A DNA stretch of 64,000 bases from Microbispora sp. NBC_01189 (GTDB lineage: Bacteria; Actinomycetota; Actinomycetes; Streptosporangiales; Streptosporangiaceae): NCBI RefSeq assembly GCF_036010665.1, contig NZ_CP108581.1:7001501-7065500 (forward strand), written 5' to 3'. Made by a program: the position numbers and the translations under genes. Each line of letters begins with the position of its first letter. The stretch's first letter is position 1. Below, piece after piece: positions 44,038-52,943 of this stretch. The notes below the pieces were generated by a model, which was not told the DNA's origin, ran no database searches, and saw only the letters and a list, made by a program, of their open reading frames with translations.

Positions 44038-45761
44038 GCCGCGCGAAGGCAGCCGGCCCGTCGCCGCTGTCCGTGGTCGCGGTCGCCGGGACGGGGCGGC
44101 GGCTGGTGCTCGCCGCGCTCGCCGGGTCGGCCGCCGACCTCGCGGGCGTGGCGCTCATCGCGTCGGCCGCCTGGCTGATCACCAGGGCGGCCGAGCAGCC
44201 GCCGCTGGCGGCCCTGTCGGTCGCCATCGTGGCCGTGCGGGCGTTCGCCACCACCCGGGGGATCTTCCGCTACGGGGAGCGGCTGGCCGGGCACGACGTC
44301 GCGCTGCGCGCCCAGGCGGGCACCCGCGAACGCCTCTACCAGGCGCTGATCCCCGCCGGGCCGCTGCCACAGCGCGGCGCCGACCTGCTCAGCCGCATGG
44401 TGGACGACACCGACGCCGTGCAGGACCTGCTCGTGCGGTGCCTGCTCCCGGCCGTCGCGGCCCTGGTCACCGGGCTCACCGCCGTCGTGGTCGCGGGCTT
44501 CCTGCTGCCGGTCGCCGCGCCGGTGCTGGCCGCCGGCCTGCTCGCCGCCGGGTTGGCCCTGCCGGCCGGCACGGCCGCCGCCGCGCGCCGCTGGTCGGCG
44601 CGGATCGCTCCGGCCCGCGCCGGCCTCGCCGCCCGGGTGGCCGACCTGGTGCACGGCGCGGCCGACCTCGCGGCGTACGGCGCGCGCGATGAGGCCCTGT
44701 CTGCCGCGATGGACGCCGACAGCCGGCTCGCCCGCCTGGAGCGGGGCCAGGCCCGGATCAACGCCGCGGCGCTCGGGATCGGCGTGCTGGCCCAGGGGCT
44801 GACCGTCGCGGCGGTGGTCTGGGTGGCCCAGGGCGCCGGGCTGGACCGGGTGGCGACGGCCGTGCTCGCCCTGACCTCGCTGGTGGCCTTCGAGCCCGCG
44901 CTCGCACTGGGCGCCGCGGGCGAGCGGTTCGCGGCGGTGCTCGCGGCGCTGCGCAGGCTGCGGGAGACGGCCGCCACACCCCCGGCGGTCCGCGAGCCGG
45001 ACGAGCCGGCGCCGCCCCCGGAGCCGCCGCTGACGATCGAGGTGGACGACCTGGTGGTGCGGCACGGCGGGCGCGAGCCCGCGCTGAACGGCGTGAGCCT
45101 GACGTTGACGCCGGGCCGCCGGGTCGCGGTGGTCGGGCCGAGCGGCGCCGGGAAGAGCACGCTGCTGTCCGCGCTGATGCGCACGGTGGAGATCGAGTCG
45201 GGGGCGATCCGCCTCAACGGGACGGATGTGCGCCGCCTGTCGTCCGACGACGTGCGGGCCCGCGTCACCGGCCTCACGCAGGATCCGTACGTGTTCCAGG
45301 CCTCGTTCACGGACAACCTGCGCCTCGCCGGGCCAGGCGCCTCCACCGGCGAGATCGAGGCGGCCGTGCGGCGGGCCCGCCTGGACGCCTGGGCGGGGCG
45401 CACCGGGTGGGACACGGTGCTCGGCGAGGACGGCCGCACGGTCTCCGGCGGCCAGCTCCAGCGGCTCGCGCTGGCCCGGGCCCTGCTGTACGACCCGCCC
45501 GTGCTGCTGCTGGACGAACCCGCCGAGGCGCTGGACGAGGAGACGGCCGACCTGCTGACGGCCGACCTGCTGGACGCCACCCGGGGCCGCACCACGCTGC
45601 TGGTCACCCACCGGCTGCGCGGCCTGGAGCAGGTCGACGAGATCGTGGTGCTGGAGGGCGGCCGGGTCACCCAGCGCGGTGCCCACGCCGACCTCGTCGG
45701 CGTGCCCGGCTACTACCGGGATCTGTGGGAGTCCGAGGCGCTGATCCGGCGCCACGCCTGA
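44034..45761 (+). CDS. cydC: Heme/thiol ABC exporter, CydC-like subunit
   Basis: A 575-residue partner half-transporter: membrane domain at residues 20-290, then an ATPase with GPSGAGKST, VSGGQLQRLALARA and VLLLDEPAEALDEE. The ATG overlaps the cydD stop, fixing the start; the longer open frame upstream is a shadow. Last gene of cydABDC, followed by a strong hairpin. Confidence 0.9.
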   Translation: MSRAKAAGPSPLSVVAVAGTGRRLVLAALAGSAADLAGVALIASAAWLITRAAEQPPLAALSVAIVAVRAFATTRGIFRYGERLAGHDVALRAQAGTRERLYQALIPAGPLPQRGADLLSRMVDDTDAVQDLLVRCLLPAVAALVTGLTAVVVAGFLLPVAAPVLAAGLLAAGLALPAGTAAAARRWSARIAPARAGLAARVADLVHGAADLAAYGARDEALSAAMDADSRLARLERGQARINAAALGIGVLAQGLTVAAVVWVAQGAGLDRVATAVLALTSLVAFEPALALGAAGERFAAVLAALRRLRETAATPPAVREPDEPAPPPEPPLTIEVDDLVVRHGGREPALNGVSLTLTPGRRVAVVGPSGAGKSTLLSALMRTVEIESGAIRLNGTDVRRLSSDDVRARVTGLTQDPYVFQASFTDNLRLAGPGASTGEIEAAVRRARLDAWAGRTGWDTVLGEDGRTVSGGQLQRLALARALLYDPPVLLLDEPAEALDEETADLLTADLLDATRGRTTLLVTHRLRGLEQVDEIVVLEGGRVTQRGAHADLVGVPGYYRDLWESEALIRRHA

Positions 45762-45769
45762 ACGCCGAT

Positions 45770-45804
45770 CGCCGGCGGGCCATCCCCCCGGAGGCCCGCC
45801 GGCG
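45770..45804. terminator. Bidirectional terminator between cydC and the HtrA gene
   Basis: A perfect 12-bp stem (cgccggcgggcc/ggcccgccggcg) with an 11-base loop, in the 59-bp gap between convergent genes. Confidence 0.8.
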
Positions 45805-45820
45805 AAGATCGTGGACGCCG

Positions 45821-47125
45821 TCAGTTCGTCGGCGTCTGCTCGGCGAGCGGGGTGGTGATGGTGTTCTCCTTGCCGTCGCGGGTGAAGGTGACGGTCACCT
45901 TGTCGCCGGGACGGGAGCTGCGGATGACGCCGACGAGCGCCTCCGCGCTGTCCACCAGCTTGTCGTTGATCTTGGTGATGAGGTCGCCCTCCTTGAGGCC
46001 GGCCTTCTCCGCGGGGCTGCCCGCCGTGATCGAGCTGACCACCGCGCCGGGCGAGCCGCCGACCGAGTCGGCCACGCTCACGCCGAAGAACGCGTGGGTC
46101 GCCTTGCCCGTCTTGATCAGCTGCTCGGAGACCAGCTTCGCGGTGTTGATGGGGATCGCGAAGCCGACGCCGATGTTGCCTGAGCTGGAGCCCGAGGTGG
46201 CGATCGCGGTGTTGACGCCGACGACCTCGCCGGCCGCGTTGACCAGCGCACCGCCCGAGTTGCCGGGGTTGATGGCGGCGTCCGTCTGGATCATCCCGCC
46301 GATCGTGGTGCCCTGGCTCTGCTGCTGCGGTTCCTGCTGTCCCATTCCCCAGGGGAGCTGCGGCTGCTGCTCCTCCGGGCTCTCGGTCAGGGTGCGGTCG
46401 AGAGCGCTGACGATGCCGGAGGTGACCGAACCCTCCAGGCCGAGCGGGCTGCCGATCGCGAGCACCGCGTCGCCGACCTGGAGCTTGTCGCTGTCGCCGA
46501 GCGAGGCGGGGGTGAGCCCGGAGACGCCCTGCGCCTGGATGACCGCGAGGTCGGTGGTGGGGTCGGTGCCCTTGACGACGGCGTCCGCCGTCTTGCCGTC
46601 GCTGAACTTGACCCGCACCGTGCCGCCGCCCGCGCCGCCGGCCGTCACCACGTGGTTGTTGGTCAGGATCAGGCCGTCGGCGGACAGGATGACGCCGGAA
46701 CCCTCGCCGCCACCCGTGGAGGTCTTCACCTCGATCGACACGACCGAGGGCATGATCGCCTTGGCCACCGCCGCGATGGTGTTGCCGGAGGAGTTGGAGA
46801 CCCCCCTGACCACCGGGCTCGCGATCACCGGCCGGTCGCCGTTCAGACTGTTGGCGACGAGGGCCCCGGTGACCCCGCCGCCCAGCGCCACGGCCACGAG
46901 AGCGAGACCCGCGCCCGCCTTCTGGCGAGCGGTCAACGTGCCCTTCCGCGCCGGAGGCGCCGGGAACTGCGCCGTGTCATAAGAACCGGTGCCGTACGAG
47001 CCGTACGACTGATAGGCCCCGGTGTACTGCCCGTGCTGCGGCGGAGTGCTGCCGAACTGGCTCCAGCCGTGGCCGGGGAGCACATCGGTGTTCTCGTTGC
47101 CGGGAACGTGCTCAGGTGAGCTCAT
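45821..47125 (-). CDS. Membrane-anchored HtrA-like serine protease with PDZ domain
   Basis: A 434-residue trypsin-like S1C protease. A cytoplasmic Gln/Tyr/Gly-rich N-tail is followed by one membrane helix (GLALVAVALGGGVTGALVA). The protease domain has His in LTNNHVVTAGG, Asp in TDLAVI and Ser in NPGNSGGALVN, and a C-terminal PDZ domain follows. A Gln-rich loop lies near residues 250-275. It handles misfolded envelope proteins. I chose ATG 47125 because GAGGGGG lies six bases upstream; the two earlier in-frame Mets overlap that site. Confidence 0.92.
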   Translation of the reverse strand: MSSPEHVPGNENTDVLPGHGWSQFGSTPPQHGQYTGAYQSYGSYGTGSYDTAQFPAPPARKGTLTARQKAGAGLALVAVALGGGVTGALVANSLNGDRPVIASPVVRGVSNSSGNTIAAVAKAIMPSVVSIEVKTSTGGGEGSGVILSADGLILTNNHVVTAGGAGGGTVRVKFSDGKTADAVVKGTDPTTDLAVIQAQGVSGLTPASLGDSDKLQVGDAVLAIGSPLGLEGSVTSGIVSALDRTLTESPEEQQPQLPWGMGQQEPQQQSQGTTIGGMIQTDAAINPGNSGGALVNAAGEVVGVNTAIATSGSSSGNIGVGFAIPINTAKLVSEQLIKTGKATHAFFGVSVADSVGGSPGAVVSSITAGSPAEKAGLKEGDLITKINDKLVDSAEALVGVIRSSRPGDKVTVTFTRDGKENTITTPLAEQTPTN

Positions 47126-47282
47126 CGCCATCCCCCTCAATGGATCCGCCGGTCATCCCGGCTCTCCGCCGGTACAGGTAATACGATGGCGCATCGGCGA
47201 TAAGGTCACGCTAAGCGATCAGCCGCCGGGCCCCCCAAGCGCCCTACGCGTACTTTATGCGAGGCCGCCCGATGCTCCCGGC

Positions 47283-48818
47283 TCAGGCCGTACGCTGCAG
47301 GTATTCGTCCCTGAGCAGCCGCTTGTACAGCTTGCCACTGGCGTGGCGGGGCAGTTCGTCGCGGAAGTCGACCGACTTCGGGCACTTGTAGTGCGCCAGG
47401 CGCTCCCGGCAGTAGGCGATGAGCTCCGCCTCCAGGCCGGAACCGGCCTCCGCCGGGTCGAGCGGCTGCACGACGGCCTTGACCTGCTCGCCCATCTCCG
47501 GGTCCGGCACCCCGAAGACGGCCACGTCGGCCACCTTGGGGTGCACCGCCAGCACGTTCTCCGCCTCCTGCGGGTAGATGTTCACGCCACCGGAGATGAT
47601 CATGTACGCGCGCCGGTCGGTGAGGTAGAGGAACCCGTCCTCGTCCACATAACCGATGTCTCCGAGCGTGGTCCAGCCGCGGCCCCTGGGGTCCCGCGCC
47701 GACGCGGTCTTCTCCGGGTCGCCGTGGTACTCGAACCGCGGCCCTTCGGAGAAGTAGACGATGCCGCGCTCACCCGGCGGCAGTTCGCCGCCGTCCTCGT
47801 CGCAGACGTGGGCGACCCCGAGCAGCGGGCGGCCGACCGTGCCCCGGTGGGCGAGCCAGTCCTCCGGCGAGGCGTACAGGAAGCAGTTGCCCTCCGTGCC
47901 CGCGTAGTACTCGTGGATGATCGGGCCCCACCACTCCATCATCCGTTCCTTGACCTCGGCGGGGCAGGGCGCGGCGGAGTGGACGGCGCAGCGCAGCGAC
48001 GAAAGGTCGTGGCGCTCGCGCACCGCCCGCGGCAGCTTGAGCATCTTGACGAACATGGTGGGCACCCACTGCGCGTGGGTGACCCGGTGCCGCTCGACGA
48101 GCGCCAGCGCCTCCTCCGGGTCGAACCGCTCCATCACGACGACGGTCGCGCCGAGGCGCAGGAAGGTCAGGCAGTAGCGCAGCGGGGCGGCGTGGTAGAG
48201 CGGCGCGGGCGACAGGTACACGCTGTCGGCCGCCGGCGCGAACATGTGCGCGATCAGCCGGAACAGGACCCCGGGAGCGTCCAGCGGCGCCAGGCTGAGC
48301 GGCGGCTTCACCCCCTTGGGCCGGCCGGTGGTGCCGGAGGAGTAGAGCATGTCGATGCCCTGGCACTCGTCCTCGACCGGCGTCGCGGGCTGCCCGGCCA
48401 CCGCCTCCTCGTACGACGTGAAGCCCGGGGCGACGCCGTCGAGCATCAGCCGCACCTCGACGCGGGGCGTGGCCTGGGTGACGGCGCTCGCGACCTCGGC
48501 GAGCCGCGCCGAGGAGATGAAGACCCGTGCCTCGCAGTTGCCGACGATGTACGACAGTTCGTCCGCCTGGAGGTGGGAGTTGATCGCCGTGTAGTACAGC
48601 CCGGAGCGGTGCGCGGCCCACGCGATCACCAGGAAGAGCGGGTGGTTCTCCAGCATGAAGGCGACGTGGTCGCCGGGACGCAGGCCGGCGGCCCGCAGCA
48701 GGTGCGCGAGACGGTTGGACTCCTCGTCGAGCTCCCGGTAGGTGATCACACGGCCGGAGCCCGCCATGATCACCGCCGGCTTGTCCGGCGTCACCGCCGC
48801 GATCGCCCCAGGGTGCAT
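47283..48818 (-). CDS. Acyl-CoA synthetase (FadD-like)
   Basis: A 511-residue AMP-dependent acyl-CoA ligase with the motifs LYSSGTTGRPKGVK, YYAGTEGN, GWTTLGDIGYVDEDG, IISGGVNIYPQEAENVL and a catalytic Lys in HASGKLYKR. It resembles the FadD4-type ligases of actinobacteria. It activates a fatty or aromatic acid; the substrate is unknown. It stands alone on the minus strand. Confidence 0.9.
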   Translation of the reverse strand: MHPGAIAAVTPDKPAVIMAGSGRVITYRELDEESNRLAHLLRAAGLRPGDHVAFMLENHPLFLVIAWAAHRSGLYYTAINSHLQADELSYIVGNCEARVFISSARLAEVASAVTQATPRVEVRLMLDGVAPGFTSYEEAVAGQPATPVEDECQGIDMLYSSGTTGRPKGVKPPLSLAPLDAPGVLFRLIAHMFAPAADSVYLSPAPLYHAAPLRYCLTFLRLGATVVVMERFDPEEALALVERHRVTHAQWVPTMFVKMLKLPRAVRERHDLSSLRCAVHSAAPCPAEVKERMMEWWGPIIHEYYAGTEGNCFLYASPEDWLAHRGTVGRPLLGVAHVCDEDGGELPPGERGIVYFSEGPRFEYHGDPEKTASARDPRGRGWTTLGDIGYVDEDGFLYLTDRRAYMIISGGVNIYPQEAENVLAVHPKVADVAVFGVPDPEMGEQVKAVVQPLDPAEAGSGLEAELIAYCRERLAHYKCPKSVDFRDELPRHASGKLYKRLLRDEYLQRTA

Positions 48819-48878
48819 GACCGAAAGTTACCCGGTCCACCACCCGTGCGGTAGGCGCGAGTTCCCGATGGCGCGCTC

Positions 48879-50018
48879 TCAGCGCTCCAGCGCCCGGTAG
48901 GGGTCGCGCAGCGGCTTGACCCGCTCGGCGAACGCGGCCTTGATCTCCGTCATCTTCGGCCCCGGGGCGTAGAAGCGGCCCTTCGTCTCGCCGTACGGCT
49001 GGAGCCATCCGGTGGCCGTCAGTTCGCGCAGGTCGCGGGCGGCCTGGCCCTGGCTCAGCCCCTCGTCGGCCTGGTACATGCCGCGGCGCAGCCGCCGGGA
49101 GACGAACACCTGGTAGAGCGCCGAGACCGTGCGCGGGTTCAGGCCCTGCTCCCCGGTCCGCTCCTCCAGCAGCATCCACACCTCGCCGGCCTCCGCGAGC
49201 CGGCGCCCCACCCGCTGCGCTTGCATGTGGTGGCAGCGCAGGACGAACCGCACCCACGACAGGGTGTCCCCGTGCGGGCTCCACCGGCCGCGCCCGACCA
49301 CGCCGAGCACGTCGTAGTAGTCGTAGGTGGTGCGGCCCTCGCCGAGCCACTCCTCGATCGAGGCGAACTCCGGCGTGGTGATCTGGTCGCGGCCGAGCAC
49401 GAGCGTCTGCAGCGCCCGCGACCCGCGCCCGTTCCCGTCCCGCCACGGGTGGATCTTCACGAGGTTGAGGTGTGCCATCGCGCCGCGCACGTAGCCGGCG
49501 GCGTCGGGATCGCCCTCGTTGAGCCACTCGACCAGCTCCGCGAGCAGGCCGGGCACCTGCTCGCGGTCCGGGCCCTCGTAGACCACCTCGCCGGTGGCGG
49601 AGTTCCGCACGTAGATCCCACCGGGCCGCACCGTGCCCGGGGTCTTGTTCACGTGGTGACCGATCATCATGAAGTTCAGCGCGTGCAGCAGGCCGGCGTC
49701 GTAGCGGAAGGCCCACGCCCGCGAGAGGGTGCCGATGTAGGTGAGCGCCTGCTGGTACCCCGAGATCTCGCGGGCGACGGCCGCCGGCGTCTCCAGGGGG
49801 TCCTCCCCCGACATGATCGACTCGATGTCCTCGACGCTGGCGTGGTAGCCCTCGATGGAGTTCGACCCCTGGATCGCCCGCGCCTGCAACTGCCGTCGCA
49901 GCAGGCCGTCCCAGCGGTGCGCCTCGGCCAGCCGGTATTTCAGGTCGCGCCGCATCTCCTCGATCTCGGCGAGCACCTTCTCGTCCTCGGCCTCCAGGGC
50001 CGGTGTCCCGTACAACAT
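48879..50018 (-). CDS. Fic-domain protein
   Basis: A protein of about 379 residues with a Fic core (HPWRDGNGR, a variant of HPFxDGNGR with Trp for Phe), which normally transfers AMP from ATP to a protein hydroxyl. An inhibition-type helix motif (SNSIEGY) lies in the N-terminal Fic_N-like region, and a winged-helix-like segment follows the core. ATG 50018 gives a natural N-terminus; ATG 50045 lies in a palindromic stem. The target is unknown. It could be part of a toxin-like or a housekeeping regulatory system. Confidence 0.88.
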   Translation of the reverse strand: MLYGTPALEAEDEKVLAEIEEMRRDLKYRLAEAHRWDGLLRRQLQARAIQGSNSIEGYHASVEDIESIMSGEDPLETPAAVAREISGYQQALTYIGTLSRAWAFRYDAGLLHALNFMMIGHHVNKTPGTVRPGGIYVRNSATGEVVYEGPDREQVPGLLAELVEWLNEGDPDAAGYVRGAMAHLNLVKIHPWRDGNGRGSRALQTLVLGRDQITTPEFASIEEWLGEGRTTYDYYDVLGVVGRGRWSPHGDTLSWVRFVLRCHHMQAQRVGRRLAEAGEVWMLLEERTGEQGLNPRTVSALYQVFVSRRLRRGMYQADEGLSQGQAARDLRELTATGWLQPYGETKGRFYAPGPKMTEIKAAFAERVKPLRDPYRALER

Positions 50019-50036
50019 GGGGCCATGACAGCACGA

Positions 50037-50070
50037 ACGAATCATCCGGTCAAGCGACCGGATGATTCGT
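50037..50070. terminator. Perfect 15-bp inverted repeat between metQ and fic
   Basis: acgaatcatccggtc, loop aagc, then the exact complement. It starts 16 bases after the metQ stop and 19 before the fic ATG. It lacks a strong T tract, so it could be a met terminator or an operator for fic. Confidence 0.6.
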
Positions 50071-50085
50071 CCATTTATGTGCGCA

Positions 50086-50919
50086 TCAGGAGACGGGGAT
50101 GACCGAGCCCGTGAACGTCTCCTCGATGTACTTCTTCACTTCGGGGCCGGTCAGCAGCTCGACCAGCGTCTTCACCCGCGGGTCGCTCTCGTGTCCCTGG
50201 GCGATCACCAGGCCGTTGACGTACGGGTTGCCCTCGGCCTTCTCCAGAACCAGCGCGTCGGAGGACGGGTTGAGGTTCAAGTCCATCGCGTAGTTGCCGT
50301 TGATCACGGCGGCGTCCACGTCGTCGAGCGAGCGCGGGAGCTGCGCGGCCTCCAGCGGGCGGAAGGTCAGGTTCTTCGGGTTGCCGGCCACGTCGCGCTC
50401 GGTCGCGGCGATGCCCACGCCGTCCTTCAGCGTGACCACGCCGTTGTCGGCGAGCAGCCCGAGCGCCCGGCCGAGGTTGGTGGCGTCGTTGGGCACCGCC
50501 ACCGTGCCGCCCTGCGGCAGCGAGGCGAGGTCCTTGACCTTCCTCGAATACAGGCCGAGCGGCTCCAGGTGCACCGGGGCGACGAAGCTCAGCTTGGTGC
50601 CCTTGGACGCGTTGAAATCGTCCAGGTACGGCTTGTGCTGGAAGTAGTTGGCGTCGAGCCGGCCATCCTGGAGCTGCAGGTTGGGCTGCACGTAGTCGCT
50701 GAACTCGACGATCTCCAGCTTCAGCCCCCTGGTGGCGGCCAGGTTGTCGGCCACGTACTTCAGGATCTGCGCGTGCGGCACCGGGCTCACGCCGACCCTG
50801 AGCGGGGCGTCCGCCGCCGCCGTACCGGAGGCGGTCGCCGTGTCCGGAGACGAGGACCCGCAGGCGGACAACACGAGCGCGACCACGGCGCCGATGACGA
50901 GGCCGAGTGTTCTACGCAT
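50086..50919 (-). CDS. metQ: Methionine-binding lipoprotein
   Basis: A 277-residue NlpA/MetQ lipoprotein with signal peptide and lipobox LSAC (Cys20). The binding-protein fold shows VGVSPVPHAQIL, NYFQHKPYLDDFN and VAVPNDATNLGRAL. It captures methionine outside the membrane and feeds MetNI. Last gene of metNIQ; 32 bp after metI. Confidence 0.92.
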   Translation of the reverse strand: MRRTLGLVIGAVVALVLSACGSSSPDTATASGTAAADAPLRVGVSPVPHAQILKYVADNLAATRGLKLEIVEFSDYVQPNLQLQDGRLDANYFQHKPYLDDFNASKGTKLSFVAPVHLEPLGLYSRKVKDLASLPQGGTVAVPNDATNLGRALGLLADNGVVTLKDGVGIAATERDVAGNPKNLTFRPLEAAQLPRSLDDVDAAVINGNYAMDLNLNPSSDALVLEKAEGNPYVNGLVIAQGHESDPRVKTLVELLTGPEVKKYIEETFTGSVIPVS

Positions 50920-50951
50920 GGGACAGAACTCCTTTGCAAAGGAACAACAGG

Positions 50952-51608
50952 TCAGCGGTGGGAAAGGCGGCGGGCGACGACGTCGCCCAGGGTCTGGGCG
51001 AGCTGCACCACGACGACCAGGACGACCACGGTGACGACCATGAGCGTGGTCTCGAAGCGCTGGTAGCCGTAGCGGACGGCGAGGTCGCCGAGGCCGCCAC
51101 CGCCGATCACGCCGGCCATCGCCGAGTAGGAGATGAGCGTGACCACGGTGACGGTCAGCCCGGCGACCAGGCCGGGCAGCGCCTCGGGCAGCAGGACGCG
51201 CGTCACGATCGTCACCCGGCCCGCCCCCATCGCCTCGGCCGCCTGCACGACGTCGCGGCCCACCTCACGCAGCGCCGTCTCGACCAGCCGGGCGAAGAAG
51301 GGCGCCGCGCCGATCGTGAGCGGGACCACCGCGGCGGTGGTCCCGATCGTCGTGCCGGTGAGCACGCGGGTCAGCGGGATGACCGCGATCATGAGGACGA
51401 TGAACGGCAGCGACCGCCCGACGTTGACGATCAGACCGAGCACGCGCCGCACGGCGGGGGCGGGGAACAGCCCGCCGCGGTCCGTCCCGGCGAGGCAGAC
51501 GCCGAGCGGGAGCCCGAACAGCACGGTGAACAGCGTGGACCAGCTCACCATCACCGCCGTCTGCCCGGTGGCCTCCCACAGCAGGGGGCTCATCTCCGAC
51601 CAGGTCAC
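50952..51608 (-). CDS. metI: Methionine ABC transporter permease
   Basis: A 218-residue permease with five or six helices and the ATPase-docking loop ([26 protein letters not shown] split by the EAA consensus). The GTG start overlaps the metN stop (GTGA). Neighbouring metN and metQ confirm the assignment. Confidence 0.92.
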   Translation of the reverse strand: MTWSEMSPLLWEATGQTAVMVSWSTLFTVLFGLPLGVCLAGTDRGGLFPAPAVRRVLGLIVNVGRSLPFIVLMIAVIPLTRVLTGTTIGTTAAVVPLTIGAAPFFARLVETALREVGRDVVQAAEAMGAGRVTIVTRVLLPEALPGLVAGLTVTVVTLISYSAMAGVIGGGGLGDLAVRYGYQRFETTLMVVTVVVLVVVVQLAQTLGDVVARRLSHR

Positions 51609-52549
51609 GCGTCCTCCTCCACCAGCAGGCCGCGCTCGCGCAGGCCGGCGAGGGCGGCCGCCGCACCGGCTCCGGTGATCCGCAGCCGCAGCCGGCCCGC
51701 CGGAGCCCCCGCCACCTGTTCGACCGCGCCGCCCACGACCGCGATGTCCACGTCGTACGTACGCGCGAGACGCGACAGCAGGGTCTCGTCCGCGGCCAGG
51801 GCGACCGTCACGGTGCCGGCCTCGGCGGGAGGCAGCGGGAACAGTTCGGCCGCCAGCCGCGATCCGGGGCTGGCGAGCAGGCCGGGCAGGGAGCCCGCCT
51901 CGGCGATCCGCCCGTCGCTCATGATCGCCGCGGAGTCGCAGACGGCCTTGATGACGTCCATCTCATGGGTGATGAGCAGGATGGTCAGCCCCAGCTCCCG
52001 GTTGAGCCGCCGCAGCAGGGCCAGGATCGACTGGGTCGTGGCGGGGTCGAGCGCGGAGGTGGCCTCGTCCGACAGCAGCACCGACGGCTCGGCCGCGAGC
52101 GCCCGCGCGATGCCGACCCGCTGCTTCTGCCCGCCGGACAACTGCGCGGGGTAGGCCCCCGCGCGGTCGGCCAGGCCCACGAGGTCGAGCATCTCCGCGA
52201 CCCGCCGGGCCCGGGCGGCCCGGCCGACGCCCATGACCTCCAGCGGGAAGGCCACGTTGCCCACCACCGTGCGCGACGACAGCAGCGCGAAGTGCTGGTG
52301 GATCATGCCGATCCGCTGGCGGGCGCGGCGCAGATCGGCCGCGCCGAGGGTGGTCAGCTCGCGTCCGTCGACGGTCACGCCGCCCTCGTCGGGGCGTTCG
52401 AGCAGGTTGACGCAGCGCAGCAGGGTGCTCTTGCCGGCGCCGCTGCGCCCGAGCACGCCGAAGACCTTCCCCCTGCCGACGTGCAGGTCGACGCCGTCGA
52501 GCGCGACGACGTCGCCGTAGGCCTTGCGCAGGCCGGTAACCGTGATCAC
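51605..52549 (-). CDS. metN: Methionine ABC transporter ATP-binding protein
   Basis: A 314-residue ATPase: Walker [10 protein letters not shown], signature [14 protein letters not shown], Walker [13 protein letters not shown], and a C-terminal NIL-type regulatory domain (from about residue 230) that binds methionine. I chose GTG 52549 because GGAGA lies upstream and it gives the family N-terminus ([13 protein letters not shown]); the longer frame extends into the leader. First gene of metNIQ. Confidence 0.92.
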   Translation of the reverse strand: MITVTGLRKAYGDVVALDGVDLHVGRGKVFGVLGRSGAGKSTLLRCVNLLERPDEGGVTVDGRELTTLGAADLRRARQRIGMIHQHFALLSSRTVVGNVAFPLEVMGVGRAARARRVAEMLDLVGLADRAGAYPAQLSGGQKQRVGIARALAAEPSVLLSDEATSALDPATTQSILALLRRLNRELGLTILLITHEMDVIKAVCDSAAIMSDGRIAEAGSLPGLLASPGSRLAAELFPLPPAEAGTVTVALAADETLLSRLARTYDVDIAVVGGAVEQVAGAPAGRLRLRITGAGAAAALAGLRERGLLVEEDA

Positions 52550-52559
52550 TTGCTGTCTC

Positions 52560-52790
52560 CGGAGAACACGTACGGCTGCTGCGTGCCGGTCGGGGAGGGC
52601 GGACGCCTGATCCGGTGCGGGACCGGATCGGACGGCGAGGAGAGCGTCATCGGGTGTGTGCCTTCGTGGGAGGGACGGGAGGATCATGGGCTCAGCCCCC
52701 GGGACACTCCCGTCGAGGCGGGTTCATCAGGTTCGATACGCTCATGACCAGCTCGAACGCCCTGCGATGCTTCCGGTATTCCAGATCAGG
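52560..52790 (-). promoter_or_regulatory. Long structured leader of metNIQ
   Basis: About 240 non-coding bases precede metN. A block on the minus strand starts GGTCATGAGCG (near 52750) and closes with CATGATCC (near 52681), enclosing GC hairpins. The opening words resemble the first stem of SAM-IV riboswitches of actinobacteria, but the conserved GGCAACC core is absent, so I do not assign a class. Confidence 0.3.
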
Positions 52791-52806
52791 AATGTGCCCT
52801 TTCTCA

Positions 52807-52855
52807 CACGAGAAGGCCCGCGGCCCCGGGACGGGGACGCGGGCCCTCCCTCGTG
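52807..52855 (-). terminator. Hairpin terminator downstream of lon
   Basis: Nested stems ggcccgcg/cgcgggcc and outer cacgag/ctcgtg, 89 bases after the lon stop and upstream of the met leader. Confidence 0.75.
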
Positions 52856-52943
52856 AAGCTCCGGAGGCGCCGGGTGGCGGCGCCGCGCACCGGCCCGGCG
52901 CCCGGCGGCGCGCGCCCTGATGCCGCCGACGGTCAGGCGACGG

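Noticed and set aside
52681-52760. TPP riboswitch words (GAACCTGATG and CTGAG) on the minus strand
   Set aside because: The two words appear in the reverse order of the TPP consensus and the neighbouring gene is metN, so the match is probably chance.
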